Assembly: GCA_034401135.1 (NCBI GenBank)
Contig: JAWZSP010000006.1
Location: forward strand, 2,852,001-2,916,000
Source of the DNA: Volutella citrinella
Lineage: Eukaryota; Ascomycota; Sordariomycetes; Hypocreales; Nectriaceae
DNA: 64,000 nt
Direction: 5' to 3'
Shown here: positions 39,983 through 53,314 of the stretch, piece by piece
Position numbering within the stretch: position 1 is the stretch's first letter
Layout of the letters: each line of letters opens with the position of its first letter
Position numbers and translations under genes: made by a program
Notes under the pieces: model-generated
The model's database searches: none
What the model was told of the DNA's origin: nothing
What the model saw: the letters and a program-made list of their open reading frames with translations, nothing else

Positions 39983-40906
39983 CATACAGCGGCATTAGCG
40001 CGTACAGTATGCGTCTCTAACCCGCCTAGGTACCTGAGGTAGACTCATGCGAAGTGCTATTCGCAGCATGCAGGCGAGGTCTACCACCAAGGGGGGCACC
40101 AATCCAATCCAATCCACGTCCCCGTCTCCTTGTTCCTGGTCCAGCCGTCCAATGGGGAATGGACTGTGTGGGTATTTGTCGCGGCCCTTGTCCCCACCTC
40201 AGCCAATCGCCCCTGTCCTACCCCCATCCACCCCCAGCCAGCCAGGTTGGACGACAGACTTTAGGGGTTGAAACCCCCGGCACAGTGCCGCTCTGCAGTG
40301 GACAGTGGATTTTGTGGGGGGGAAGGCACCAGGTCCACTGTACCGCCGGTACTCGCTCAGTACTCCCAGACTCCAGTTACTGGCCCTGCACAACAAGGTC
40401 CTGACGGAGTACATTCCAGGGGCCAAACAACACCATGCCGTTTGAATTCAGGGGGTTGGATTTCGAAGCCTCTGTCACTTCTGGCATCCCATCCGCGGCG
40501 GGTAACTTGACATCATCTTGTCCACCCAACCAGTCTAGCCTGGGGCTCATCGGCCAGACATGCAGCCGAATGGGCAATCCAGAATGAAGCAAAAACAAAC
40601 AAAGGGAGCTTTCCAGCCGCCTGCCTTTTCTTTGAAGTTTGCAGAGTGGAAGCGACCATTCTACAAAGTAGGACGGACATCCTCGTGAGACACCAACGAG
40701 TTTCTAGCCTCGCCAAGTGCAATTCTGCACACCCACCTCTGTATGAACCATGCCAGGAGAGGCTGAGGCTGGCCTCCACCGGGGCGACTTCCATTTTCAC
40801 CCCTAGTCAGTTTATGTATTATTTCGTACAGGAACCATCATTGACCAGCACGGTCGATTTTTCTTCCAATGAGGCGCTTGGCGGCACATCAGGCGAATCC
40901 TTTCAC

Positions 40907-40924
40907 ACTACTACTCGTAGTAGT
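40907..40924. repeat. perfect 8-bp inverted repeat
   Basis: ACTACTAC, a 2-nt spacer TC, then GTAGTAGT. It is a perfect hairpin or cruciform candidate in non-coding DNA with no following T-run. Confidence 0.8.
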
Positions 40925-42208
40925 ATCTACGTTTTCGGGGTACTGCTCATATTAGTCGTCATTGATGGATGTAGACGCTTGGTACTGCTCTTTTTTTTAT
41001 TTTGTGGGCGAGAGGATGAGAGAAGGAGCGGCCAAAGCCACCCCGTTTCCAGGTTTATTGGGTGAAACCAGCCATTGAGTGGGAGCCGTTGCGAGGATTT
41101 GGAATGGTTCGCGTTCTTGCAGGGCCAGGTTTGTTCCCCACTACTTCCAGGAGGAAGCTACCTCCGCCATCAATTAATTTTAACCACAGACACTCAGTTA
41201 TGGGTCCACTCGCCTGGTATCAACGTTTATTCAAGCAGATATATCACGCATAGCCGTCTAGCCCATGAAGCCCTCATTTCCAGACTTAGATAGCCAAAGT
41301 ATGAATTGAGGCGGGCTGAGGCATGTCATAGGCACTACGGTTTGGGGACACGGAAGGAGAGCGAGAGAAGCGAAACCGCATTGTATGGGCGAAATCAGCG
41401 CTGTGAGAGCATTAGCAGTGCGTGAGGGTCTTCCTCACTTGTTGCGCAATATTGTTGCGTCTTCCATGTGGATCAACATACATAATCAATACTACTAGTC
41501 GTTGGACTAGATGTCAATTTGCGATTTCGTCGTGGGCTTCATTGTCGGAGTGCGTCTATAGATCCCTATAAGAGGCTGCTCCCGGGTCAATCCGATCGCC
41601 GCCGTCGCTACCATAGCGTAAGACGTCGTCAATCTGAGACTGAACTGGTTCATTCCCCGACTACTCTATGTCGCCTCGGCCGAACTGATTCAAGCCATCT
41701 CCACTTTTAGCCTCGAGATGTGCAAACGTCGCGCCTCTCTATCCTTATAGGTGCATGGATGTTGCGCCTGCTGGACGGTTATGTACAGGAAAGGCAATGG
41801 AACAAGTTAAATGCTACGTATTGATCATTGTTTGGCTGCACAGGGAGGCATTTCCAAGAATGGCCGAGATGGGCCAGGCCAGGTGCACGAGCCGAACGGT
41901 GAATTTGGACATTATTATCTATCAGCCGGCCGGCAGTTCCATTAATCATGCCCAGCATCGTAGCCAAGGTCTGGGCCCTTGAGTGTTCATCCCAATAACC
42001 CGTCGTTTTGATGTTTGCAAATAATAAGCGAGGCCACGGTGACGAGATTAATTCTGACCCTTTCTCCCTTTCGGACATTAAACCAAGTGATCGCGACACC
42101 CGCCTATCCCGGCCCTTGGCCCGGCTTGTTTCAGGTTTTCTTGGTGGGCCGGACCTCCACTAGACGGGAAGTCACGCACGGACAAGCCCTCATAATTGCC
42201 TGCCAGCA

Positions 42209-42232
42209 GGACCACGGACCACGGACCACGGA
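42209..42232 (+). repeat. GGACCAC heptamer tandem
   Basis: Three perfect copies of the 7-nt unit plus the first three bases of a fourth. Confidence 0.9.
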
Positions 42233-43483
42233 ATAATGATCCCCCATCCGATCAGAGAGAGAACACAACCTCGCAACGGCTTTCAACAGACGGGTCTCAA
42301 CTTAAAATGGCTGCACTCTGAAGGTATGTCCTGAGGGCCAGCGTTTTCTTCTCTGCATGTCTCTCTTTTTCCCTGTGCCTTTTATAATTCTCATAGTCGG
42401 CATGCGAGAGGATCGAGAACAACGGAAAGTCACTGAGCCAGGACCAAGACACCAAATCCCACCCAATATCTACGCCTCTTTGACCAGGGCACAGTCGCTC
42501 CTCCGAAACCAAGGCCCAGTTGAACTCATTTCACTCGCGCAGAAAATCCAAGCGTGATTCCCAATTATCACAGGTGCTGCTTCCTGTGAGATCGAACGAC
42601 CGAAATGGATTTGTATTGGGCATTGTCGCAGTGGATGAGTCCTGTGAAGCGCTCAAGCCTCCCCCGTGGAGCTTATGTTCATCCATTCACACTTGCAAAG
42701 GATATGCTATGCCGAATGGGTGTGACTCGTTAGGTTTGTGATAAGGTTACCGTGGCTATTCCCCCCTGTTCCGAATCTCCAAGGCATCAATTCTGCGGCC
42801 TGGAAGCCATTCCATGGAAGCTTCAACCACTCCGCATTAAGGTTGATGATGGTACTCCAAATGTTAGAGCCCAACTACGAATTGCTGGACGGGGATGGGA
42901 GAATCAGCACTTCTCTTGTGAAGCTAGTAAGCTCTCGTAGCTGTGTGCTATCAAGCCTTCAAGCGGGCCAATGCCTCGGAGGGCCCGTCAGCTTTATCGC
43001 GCAGCTGAGTATTATAAGCAACTTAGGACGTATTGGTCAGATCGCTTATTCCTGTGACACACATCGCGGCAATGGGATACAAAATAACAGAGAAGAAATG
43101 GCATTGGATGTGCGACGAGAGTGACAGAGGGGAGACATGGGATAGGAAACGGTGAAGGAGTACTGTTATTGACTAAACAAACTCGCTTAGCACCAGAGAA
43201 ACAGTCGCTATTCAAGCCAATTCTTGCCACCTCGCGCCCAATTCCAGCTTCGTCTGACACTTAGGAATATTAGGAACGCGCTTCAACGCATGCAGCACAT
43301 TGCGATCTCAGGATTATGTGAGTCGCAACCTGACATGCGAGTCATTAGGCGCAGCGGCTGGCTGTGACAAATCAGATTAAAGCTGTTGCAGCTCCGGTCC
43401 CACAGATTCCTAAATCCAGCGTACCACAGAAACTCTCTACCCAGGTCCACTCTACGTACTGCGTACCTGCCGACCTTATTATT

Positions 43484-43933
43484 ATGCCGTGCTCCCAACC
43501 GCAGGCTACCGACTAGAGGCAGTTAGTACCTCCAAACCCGACGGCATCTCCATCTGCCATCCGCCGTCCGCCATCTGCCTCTCTACCTCTCGCATCCGAG
43601 CCTCAGCCTCAACACCAATTTCAACCCGCTGCCCAGCTCCTTGTCGCTCGCATACGTTCCGCGACGAGCCCACCGCCCAGTGACCCGCATCCCTGTCTCT
43701 GTCGCCCGAGTCCGCAAGTCTCGCGTCGCCATGCTTGCTTGAGGTCCCACGACGCAAGACGGCCGTGTCGAAAGACGTCACCCGCTCCGCAACAACGCCA
43801 ACGGCTACTGCTGCCTCACACGCCTAGTCCCAACCGCTCCCGCCTCATCACGGCCGATATCCCCGACCTGCCGTCGCACATTCTGCAACACCACAGTCCC
43901 CATCGCGTGCACGTCCTGCGACGACCGCCCATC
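43484..43933 (+). promoter_or_regulatory. Kog1 leader with two small uORFs
   Basis: Only two ATGs lie in the 450 nt before the chosen start. One is at 43484, opening a 10-codon uORF ending TAG at 43516. The other is at 43731, giving the three-codon uORF Met-Leu-Ala-stop (43731-43742). The rest is C-rich and resembles transcribed fungal leader. The frame of the main gene is open further upstream without an ATG. Confidence 0.5.
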
Positions 43934-46900
43934 ATGGCGTTGTTGCCCGAACCCAATGGCCACCCATCCGCGGTGGGTGACGCCGTCCGCGACAACTCAG
44001 CAGTGCGTTCTTTGCCCAACGGCCGCGCAAACCATGAATCCGTCAATGGTCACAACAGCCACAGTCCCCCGGCGTCGATTTCGCGACGCTCCGTCTCTGG
44101 AGCCCAAGAGACAATGGATGACCTTGACTCTCAGCGATCGAAGCGTGCCGCAAAACCCTTACTGCTCCGCTCCAAGAGCGAACACGCGCACCGGGAGATA
44201 GACGAAACCGACTCCATGGACGACGAAATTCCCGACTGGGGTGCCAGACATGGCTTTGAGGACCACTATCAGTCCGAAGACATAATCTCCCAGCTTGCCA
44301 GTGTACGTTGCCCCAAACTGGATGCCAATTTCTCTCCGCTCCCTGGCGGCACTTGCCCAGTTCCTGATACCGCATACTCCGGGACGGTGAACCCGGGACG
44401 GAGCTTCACGGCGGATATGACTTCGCCGGACTTCTCCATGCCTCAATGACGATCCGCTGACCTTGTTGTCATAGAATTGGTACATGTACTTCACCGATAA
44501 AAGACATGAGACAACCGGAAAACCGAAACCTCTCCGCTACGAGCTGCAAGACTGGCGGCAGCGAGACAGGCTAAAAACTGTATCAGCAGCCCTTGCCGTC
44601 TGTCTGAATATCGGAGTCGAGCCCCCGGATCAGCTCAAGACGGCTCCCGGTGCCAAGCTGGAGGCTTGGACTGATCCGACGGTCCCCCCGATCCAAAAGG
44701 CGCTCGAGAATATCGGCAAAGCATTGCAGGCCCAGTACGAGACACTCGCCATCCGAGCGCGTTATAAGCAGTATTTGGATCCTTCCGTGGAGGAAACAAA
44801 GAAGTTCTGCATCTCTCTCAGGCGAAACGCAAAAGATGAGCGAGTACTGCTGCATTATAACGGCCACGGCGTACCCAAGCCCACGTCATCTGGTGAAATC
44901 TGGGTGTTCAATAAGAATTACACGCAGTATATTCCAGTGTCACTCTATGATTTACAACACTGGCTCCAAGCTCCCACCATCTTTGTGTGGGACTGCTCAG
45001 AGGCCGGAAACATTCTCAACAATTACCATCGCTTTGTCGAGAAGCATGAAGAGGAGGAGGAGGAGGCAGCGGACCGAGATCCCAACTACCAGAAGACAAA
45101 TTTCCGTCCATATATCCACTTGGCAGCCTGTGCAGTCAAGGAGAATCTTCCGACGAACCCCCTCCTGCCAGCCGACCTGTTCACGGCCTGTCTGACCACC
45201 CCTATTGAAATGGCACTGTGGTTTTTTGTCCTTCAGAACCCACTCAAGACGAACCTTAGTCCCGAGAGAGCGAAGAAGCTCCCCGGCCGTCTTCAGGAGC
45301 GGCGCACTCCTCTAGGCGAGCTGAACTGGATATTCACTGCCATCACAGACAGTATTGCATGGACAACACTCCCTCGCGACCTTTTCCGCAAGTTCTTCCG
45401 CCAGGATCTCATGGTGGCCGCCCTGTTCCGCAACTTTCTCCTTGCCCAGCGCGTCATGACAGTCTACGGCTGCCATCCACAATCGTACCCCGCTCTGCCC
45501 GACACCCATCAGCACCCATTGTGGGAAACTTGGGACCTGGCGGTTGACATGGCTCTAGCCCAGTTACCAATGCTAGAGAAGAAGGAAACCGAGGGGTTGG
45601 ACTACGAGTACCAGAACTCGACGTTCTTTACGGAGCAGCTGACTGCTTTTGACGTTTACCTCACTAGAGGTGATGCAATGGCACAAAAGTCGCCAGACCA
45701 GCTGCCAGTTGTCCTTCAGGTGTTGCTTAGTCAACAGCATCGCGTTCGTGCCCTTATACTGCTGGGCCGCTTCCTCGACCTCGGTCCTTGGTCAGTGCAG
45801 CTTGCTCTGAGCATCGGCATTTTCCCTTACGTTCTGAAGCTACTGCAATCCGCGGCAGCGGAGCTCAAGCCTGTCATGGTATTCATCTGGGCTCGGCTCA
45901 TTGCTGTGGATATCTCCTGCCAGCAGGATCTTATCAAGGACAGTGGCTATAGCTACTTTGCGCAGATTCTCAAGCCCTCGGAAGGTTTGCCCGTCGTTGA
46001 CAGCGATGAGCACAAGGCAATGTGTGCCTTCATTCTCGCCATGCTCTGCAAAGACTACAAGAACGGCCAAATGGTCTGCAACCAGACTGACATTATGACT
46101 TACTGTCTGATTCACCTTCAGAATGAAGAGAACCCACTTCTCCGTCAATGGGCTTGTCTCTGCATCAGCCAGCTCTGGCGAGACCTGCCCGAAGCCAAGT
46201 GGCGTGGCATCCGGGAAAATGCCTATGTGAAGCTGGCATACCTCTCAAAGGACCCTAGCTGCGAAGTGCGCGCCGCCATGGTCCATGCCATGACGACATT
46301 TCTTGGGATTCCAGATCTGACCGACGAAGTCGCCCGGATAGAGGAGTCCATCGCATGGACCATCCTTGACACGGGCAACGACGGCAGCCCCATGGTCCGC
46401 AAGGAGTTCGTGGTCTTCCTCTCCAATTTTGTAGCACGCTACGAGAGTAAGTTCCTTGTTGCAGCGTACGAGCAGCTCGTCGAGGAGAAGGAATATCTCA
46501 TGTTCCCCCCTGAAGATGATGGGTCGGAGCAGAAGATGGGACTGCATTATGCAAGACCTGAGAATAGAAATCAGGATGGCACTATCAAGCCCATGGCCCA
46601 TGGGTTGTCTCATGACACCGTCTACATGGCATGCTGGAAGCTTGCCTTGGTGCTCAGTGTAGACCCGCATCCTGAGGTTCAGCGTGACGCTGGTGTTGTT
46701 GTGGACTACGTTCAACATGCTCTCCTCAACTCGACTGTCGGGGCAACCGCGCAACTTGTCATGGCAGAAATTCGACGGCGAACTGTGAGGTCCTCTGCGC
46801 ACAAGCATACTCCCAGCGCCAGTCAACGGAGCAATCTCATACCCACCACGGCGCCACTTCCCTCGCCCGGACTGCTCCGGAGAACGGCAAGCCTCCTATT

Positions 46901-48474
46901 CCAATCCATTGTTGGTGGCGAGGACAAGTCGAGGCCAACAACCCCCTCGTCTCCAGCTCCTCCTCCCAGGTCGCCTTCCTTCAAGCTCAATACGTCGCAG
47001 CTACCCGCTCCACCGGAGCAAACCGAAGAAAAACAGACCTCGTCTTCACAATACAATGCCGCCTACGAACCTCTGTCGGGTTCATATGACGAGAGGAACC
47101 TGAAGCAAACCCCATCACTCCCTCTGAAGAGCAGGTTTCTGGATTGGTCCATTGAATACTTCCGTGAGCCTCAGATGAAGCCCAGTGAAGCGGACGAACC
47201 CGGCAGCACCGAATATAACGAACGGCTCTGGCGGCGCGCCCGTAACGAGAACATTCTGCGGGAGACGCAGCCTCTAAAGCAACAGGCCGGCAGCCACAAA
47301 TGGAACAACCAACTCGGCATTGTCAACAATGGTGCCCAGCCTGCCAAAATGACTTTCCATCAATTCGAGGACCACCTAGCAGTCGCTGATGACAGCAATA
47401 CGCTCTACGTCTGGGACTGGAAGAAGCAGGGTCGTTTGAGCCGTTTTAGCAATGGCAACCCTCAGGGGTCGAGAGTCAGCGACATGAAGTTCATCAACGA
47501 AGATGACCAGGCATTCCTTCTGACTGGCTCTTCTGACGGTGTCATCCGAGTGTACCGCAACTACGAGTCCGAAAAGGAGGTGGAGCTGGCATCGTCATGG
47601 CGTGCCCTAACCCATATGGTCCCAAGCAATGTCAACTCGGGCATGGTGTTCGACTGGCAACAAGTGACTGGTCGCGTACTCGTTGCGGGAGACGTCCGGG
47701 TCATTCGAGTATGGTATGCGGCATATGAGACATGCATCATGGATATCCCCGCTCGCTCCGGCTCTTGCGTGACGTCGTTGACGTCGGACCAAATGACGGG
47801 CAACGTCTTTGTAGCCGGCTTCGGTGACGGCGCCGTGCGGGTGTTTGACACTCGTAACCGGCCTCAGGAGTCCATGGTCCGCAAGTGGAAAGACGAGTCA
47901 GACCGACAATGGGTCAAGAGCGTGCACATGCAGCGAGGCGGACAGCGAGAACTCTTGAGTGCCAGCCGGAATGGCAAGGTCAAGGTATGGGATATTCGCA
48001 TGGACAAGGCGCTCCATTCGTTCCAGACGACGCGGGATACGCTGCGAACGGCCAGTACGCATGAGCACCTCCCAGTTTTTGCTGTGTAAGTCTCTTCCCT
48101 CTCCCCCCCCTCTCCCCCCCCCCCTCCCCTGAGAACCCACATGCAACTTCCAAGGCAACAACCCGAGCGCCCGCATCTCGGGCCGACGCTGGATGCAGAA
48201 AGCATTTGACAAGGCCGTCAACGCATCGAGAGCCGCTGACTAACTGAACCGCAACAGGGGCACATCTTCCCACGCTGTAAAAGTCTTCAACCTCGATGGT
48301 CACGAGCTCTCCACCGTGGAGCCGTACTCGAGCTTCCTGCAGCAGAGCCGCAGCTCGCCAATCTCTGCCACCGCCTTTCACCCCCACCGTCCCATCCTAG
48401 GTGCCGCTGCCATGGGGGACAGTCACATTAATCTCTTTACCTGCGAGAAGTCGGACGCCCTGCACCTTGGTTAG
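43934..48474 (+). CDS. kog1: Kog1/Raptor, TORC1 scaffold subunit
   Basis: Kog1/Raptor presents substrates to TOR kinase in TORC1, at the vacuole/lysosome surface, linking nutrient status to growth. Three exons (43934-44302, 44475-48085, 48258-48474) give 1398 residues. The Raptor N-terminal caspase-like domain starts near residue 124, with LLHYNGHGVPKPT (HYNGHG 250-255) and IFVWDCSEAGNI (about 293-303). Armadillo/HEAT-like helices fill the middle. A linker rich in Ser/Pro (about 880-960) leads to WD40 repeats from about 1075 to the end, including VKVWDIRMD and the last blade ISATAFHPHRPI. I chose the ATG at 43934 (atcATGG). An in-frame upstream extension lacks protein-like character. Both introns are 172 nt, longer than most here. 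The second carries a C-rich tract and its removal supplies the final blade. Confidence 0.97.
48103..48129 (+). other. C-tract (C8-TCT-C11-T-C4) inside Kog1 intron 2
   Basis: It begins 17 nt after the 5' splice site of the last intron. The opposite strand is G-rich with four or more G-tracts and could fold as a G-quadruplex. The sense strand could form an i-motif in DNA or bind poly(C) proteins in RNA. Confidence 0.7.
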
Positions 48475-51400
48475 CGTCCCTGGAGGCAGAGGCTTGGCCT
48501 TACTTGATGATAACACAATGATGAATCTTAATGTTGCTTGCGAGTCGATACACTTGTGTGGATTCGTACCAAGTCGGAGCATAATCAGTTTCCGAGTACT
48601 AATTGAAAGGGGGATGCGGCGGGGATCAGTGTCGGTGTCGGTGTCGGCCAGCCTGGGACGTTTGCATGAGGTACCCCAAGCTTGCATACCATAGTCCGTA
48701 CATACTATTATTCCGCAGATTTTCTTTGATGACGGCGTTGGGGCGGACGGCACGGCAAGCTGGGTAGGGGGGGGTGTGCATTTGCTGAGTGCATGTGGCT
48801 GGGAGGGGGGCGTGAGTTCGGCCGAGTTGCATCCAGATCGTTTTGCGTTTGGTAATTTTCCCCCAGTTTCCCCTGGTTAGATTCAGACAGTGAACGACGC
48901 CATGGAAGGGCACGCTTTCATCCAGAGGGCGCTACGCTCAGATACGTTTCATTGATGCGCAGCTTTGATACCTCTGGCGACCATGAGCCCAGCTCAATCC
49001 TGATGGCGACATGTCCCAATGTGCACGACCATTTCATACTGACACCCTCCTGACCAGCTGGATGCCTTGCTGCCAGGGCCCCGATGGACATGCAGGCCCC
49101 GCTCAGAAGAACCCTACGAACAGGACCCTGAAGTGAGCAATGTCTCGTGGCCGAGGACCGGGCCCACGGTGCAACATTGGAGCGCTGGCGGGCGGTCCAG
49201 CCAAGCCATCTGTCAGTGCGTACACCCTGAGGGAGAGAGGGATGTGCTGCCGGCACGCCCACGACATTGCCCTTGCTTGCCAAGGCGAACTCCCAACGCT
49301 ATACTAATTAATTGCCGTACCAGGAGGGTCAGAGGAGCCGGCCCAGGGGGGGAAGAGGAAGGGGGGGGGTGAACATGATCGACCGATCGACTGCATCCGC
49401 GTGGCTGCGTGGCTGAAAAGGAGAGAAAATGGGGACGTTGGTGGCCTCGCTGGCTGAGAGCTTGAGTCGGCGCGACTCCGACTTCTACAAAAGAACAACT
49501 CAGGTGCTAGGAACTGGCTGTCCACGTGGACCCAAAACGGCTTTTGTACATTGGGTCCTGGAGAGCTAATTACCGCCGTACGAGCTCCATCTGGACCCTG
49601 GACGACTTGTTGAGAAGGGAAAAGAAGCAGATGTGGAAGCAGACGTGGAAGCAGAAAGCTTCCATGGGCGCGGCACAGCACATGCAGCATCTGCACGCGG
49701 CATCGTGAAGCTCACACCCCTGATAACAGTCGCCGAGGGGAGGTCCGGAGGTCCGGAGGTGTGCTTGCTCGCGCACTCAAGGCGCGATGCAGCTAGGCTT
49801 CGACCTGTGAAGCTATCTCCAAGCGCCAAGAAAGTTTATGCCCCTGGAGTGACCCCAGGATGGAGCGCTTCGTGGCTAAACCGTGGCTGCCGCGAGCTCG
49901 CTCCTGCAACTGTGTCCGAGCACAAGCGTGCACACTACTCTGCCTCGAGCCAATGCGGATCTCCAAATGACAAGTACCCCACGAAAGGGATCCCTTGGGC
50001 GCAGTCGATTCCGCCGACCCTCGGCCACGGCCAGCTGGAACAGGTGGGATCGTGGCGGAAGGAGGCGGGGAGATGCAGCGGGCGCCGTCGCCGCCGATGC
50101 TTCAGCACATCGCCGATGAGCCTGGTGAAGAGGACATGGATCGTAGTTCTTGGCTCGCCCAAAGAGCATCAGGTGACCGTGTTTAGCAAGGATTGGTATT
50201 GTTGTTTGAAAGAAGCTTCCAGTTCCACGCATCGGAAGACAGACACCCCGCGCTCCTGAGTCCTTGAAGGAATTAGTAGTTGAGTATTGACTAGTCCATC
50301 TCACACGCGGGGTTGCCACGATATCAGGGCTGAGAGGGGAAAGATCAAGAGCTTGTGTTGGTTGATCCTCACGCGGTTGAGAGAATAATTGGAGCAAACA
50401 AATTGACCATCCAGTGGTTCCTTGCTGCAGCCTCCAGGTCTGCGATGTGCGTCTCTCCCTTAGTAGATTGGAGAATCACACAAGCTTGATAACCAGGCAA
50501 TGTCACACGGAACTTAGAAACACAACGCCGTAGTAACTGTCGCGGCATATAACCAGAAGATATCCTCGAGGCCAAGAATCATGACAATTCTGGCCAATCT
50601 GCTTGTCATCGGTTTCGATGCTTACCAACAGCTACTAGGCTTTCTCATGCAGTTGAAAGAGGGTCTCTCAGTATCATCCAGAAATTGGCTGCAAAGGGCC
50701 CAGAGGCTCTTAGATAGCGGATCCGCAGGATTGCATTGAAATTTTGAGCCCGCCAACGCAGCCAGCGACCATTCCCATGATGCCATCCACAAAATACTGG
50801 TTGAGCTGTTCGTTACCATCGTGGCGGCGGCGGCGGCAATACGCTAAGGCGCATGGCTGTTTGGCATGGGACGGTCAAACGCCCTGTGGTCATTTTAGTG
50901 GCAACTGTCAGGATGACCATCCAGCGACGGGCTGCAGCCATGTGGAGGGTCTGACAGCTCTAGCCAGACTTGGGCAGAGTCGACGTGTTGCGTTGCTGCG
51001 TTCGATAGCTACGTCAAGAGCGGAGTGAACGAGCAACAAGATGAACGAGATAATCGAATAAGGCCAACGGGATGACGACTGCGCCCTCAAACATGTCGGG
51101 TACCTTGGCATCGGCTTGGCCAAAGTGACGGCTCGGCTCTGACGGGCATTGGAGGACCCTTCCTCGCGTATGCAATATGAAGTCCTTGTCGCCGTTAGAC
51201 GGGCCCCGCCTCAATGTCGCCTGGGGGCCGGCAAAAGTTGGAACAAGCTCCAGCAGGTCACAGATCATAGGCATCCCGCAGATTTGGGTGGTATCATATG
51301 GCAGCCCTGCGGCTAGCGGCTGCCAAGGCCCGCCATGGCCCCAGGGGATGATGGGCGCCCAAAGCGCCCGCCTCCACTGCAGAGCAGAGTCGAGTCCTGT

Positions 51401-52576
51401 TGAGTCTCAGTAGCGGGAGGGAAATCTGGAGTGGGATATGGAGTGGGATACCGATCGGGTGGGATGAGGCGTGCGGGATGGTGCAGGAGGACCCTGGCTG
51501 CTTGACTCGGAGCAGGGGCCGATGCCGAGCCAAGAATGCTCGAACATGTGTCGAAGAGGAAGGCCAGGACTCGAGACTTATCAGCAGCCCGTTGCCGAGA
51601 TGCATCATGCACCATTGCTCATGGAAGCAGGCGAACGGAGGGCTCAGTGCCGGGTGCCGGTCAGGTAGATGGTGACGCAGGCGTTGATACGAACAGGTGC
51701 CACTCCGTAATTACTTCGTACAGGAAGGGAAGGATTGTGCTAGGGATGGAGTCCCCAGTCCCCGGCCGGCCAGGCTCCATCGATCAAAGATTAAACTACC
51801 CACGGATACCGTGAGTACCATGCAATTAATCATGCCCACCCCGTTGCTGGTGTTTGTTGCGCGCCAGCTTAACCGCGAATCACTCGCTGCTCAACTGCAA
51901 TGCTAGCCCGGCCAGTGAGGTTGAGTTCTTGGCGATCCGCTTGGAGAGGAGCGAGCGAGCTTGATAGGAGTCGACATTGGTCCTGGCTTGACTGGGCCCC
52001 GTTAGGCCACATTTCGCTTCGACATCGTTTTGACTTTACGGCCCAAACTTGGAGAGGTATAGCACCCTTCAACGGCGCGCGAAGTGTTTCGCCTGTTCAC
52101 AAGTTAGATAGCATATTAGGGCACGGAGCCTCTTGAAGCTACTGGAGAGTCCCGCGGCAAGGCCCCACATAGAGAAGCCTCTGTGATCCGTGTCGGGGCG
52201 GGCGGCCGACCGCACAGAAGCGCGATGGGGCCGCTCAGATGGGGAGGGGGCGTGTCGATGCCTTGCCGATGACGGTAGATCGGCCAACAAGGCCTCAAAA
52301 CAGACACCATGTTAGTGACATGAGAAGAGACATAAATGCCAGGGGGGTTCGACTGCAGGTGACAGGGGCAGTGACTTTGGCCAAGACTGGTGATGGCAAT
52401 GGAACATCTTATTTTATGTAGAGACCTGCATCTGTGTAAGCAATGGGATACTAGCATTACTGATGGGATGGGAATTCTGGACTGGCTGCCTTATTCTCCA
52501 TCAAGAGATGGGAAATGGGCGCCAGAGTTGCCATGTCCACCACCGTCAGACAGAAGCGGTAACCGTGTGGAGTGGC

Positions 52577-52600
52577 GGGCGGGCGGGCGGGCGGGGTGGG
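52577..52600 (+). other. strong G-quadruplex motif with single-nucleotide loops
   Basis: Six G-tracts of 3-4 G (four GGGC units, then GGGG, T, GGG) are separated by one base each. This is the most stable class of predicted G4. It lies in a gene-free region. Confidence 0.85.
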
Positions 52601-53290
52601 TCAAATCGACAAACGATCCCATGCTAAGCATTCTATTGCGCGCGGCGGCGTGTCCTAGATCCTAGGGCGAACAAAGCTTGTCTGATGTGGATTGGCCTCA
52701 CTGCCGTGTGCCCGTCATATTGCCAGCCCCATTCGAGTTTCCGCCTGTAACGTGAGATAACGCTGGGGGCTGCGTCAAGCAACGGCTCAAGACGGCCCAG
52801 CGCTCGAGTTTAGCCTGGTGGAACTTTCGTCATCCCGGCTGCCGCTACAATCCGCGGACAGGGAATATTGTCGGAGTGTGCTCCGGAGGCTGTAATTTGA
52901 GAAAGAGCAAAATTACCGAGCAAGCGGTCCGGGGGAGGTTAGGACGCAGCATGGGCCAACAGCTGTAATTACCCGCTTCTCGCCATGTCTCATTCTGAAG
53001 CAGCGCTCCAAGCTGCGCTCCAAGCTGCGCTTAGTTTCGTCCGACTTGGCAACTGCTTGGAGGCCCAATACGGAAGCGCCGGCGGCAGAAAGAATTCGCC
53101 GGCCGCGGGTTGAGCTTCGACAGGCCCAATGCCATACGCCACAAACATCGAGGCACTAGGCCAGATGACATCTGTAACCCGCAAGCGGGTGTAAGTGATG
53201 TGAACACAACCTCTCAACCTGATGGTGGCAAGGACGACCCAATCTGAGCGCGCACCTTCAACTGGTCACTGATTGCTGTAAACAAGTCGA

Positions 53291-53314
53291 TGCTGCTGCT
53301 GCTGCTGCTGCTGC
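53291..53314 (+). repeat. (TGC)8 trinucleotide repeat
   Basis: Eight perfect TGC units, reading as CAG-type repeats on the minus strand. The surrounding 65-codon minus-strand frame is not convincing, so I treat it as a microsatellite. Confidence 0.9.

Larger units (their letters stand above)
39983..43483. other. intergenic spacer between TeaA-like gene and Kog1
   Basis: No supportable gene. It contains a near-palindrome at 40027-40036 (TAGGTACCTG), a perfect 8-bp inverted repeat at 40907-40924, a GGACCAC tandem at 42209-42232 and several AT-rich patches. A 128-codon frame at 42738-43124 has no domain that I recognise. Confidence 0.45.

Noticed and set aside
43739..43933. N-terminal extension of Kog1 in the same frame
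   Set aside because: No ATG supports it, the composition is Arg/Pro/His-rich, and the ATG at 43934 has a good context followed by a plausible N-terminus.
49633..50397. overlapping 208-codon (+) and 173-codon (-) frames
   Set aside because: They contradict each other, are rich in Arg/Ser/Pro/Ala and show no domain, signal peptide or intron logic.
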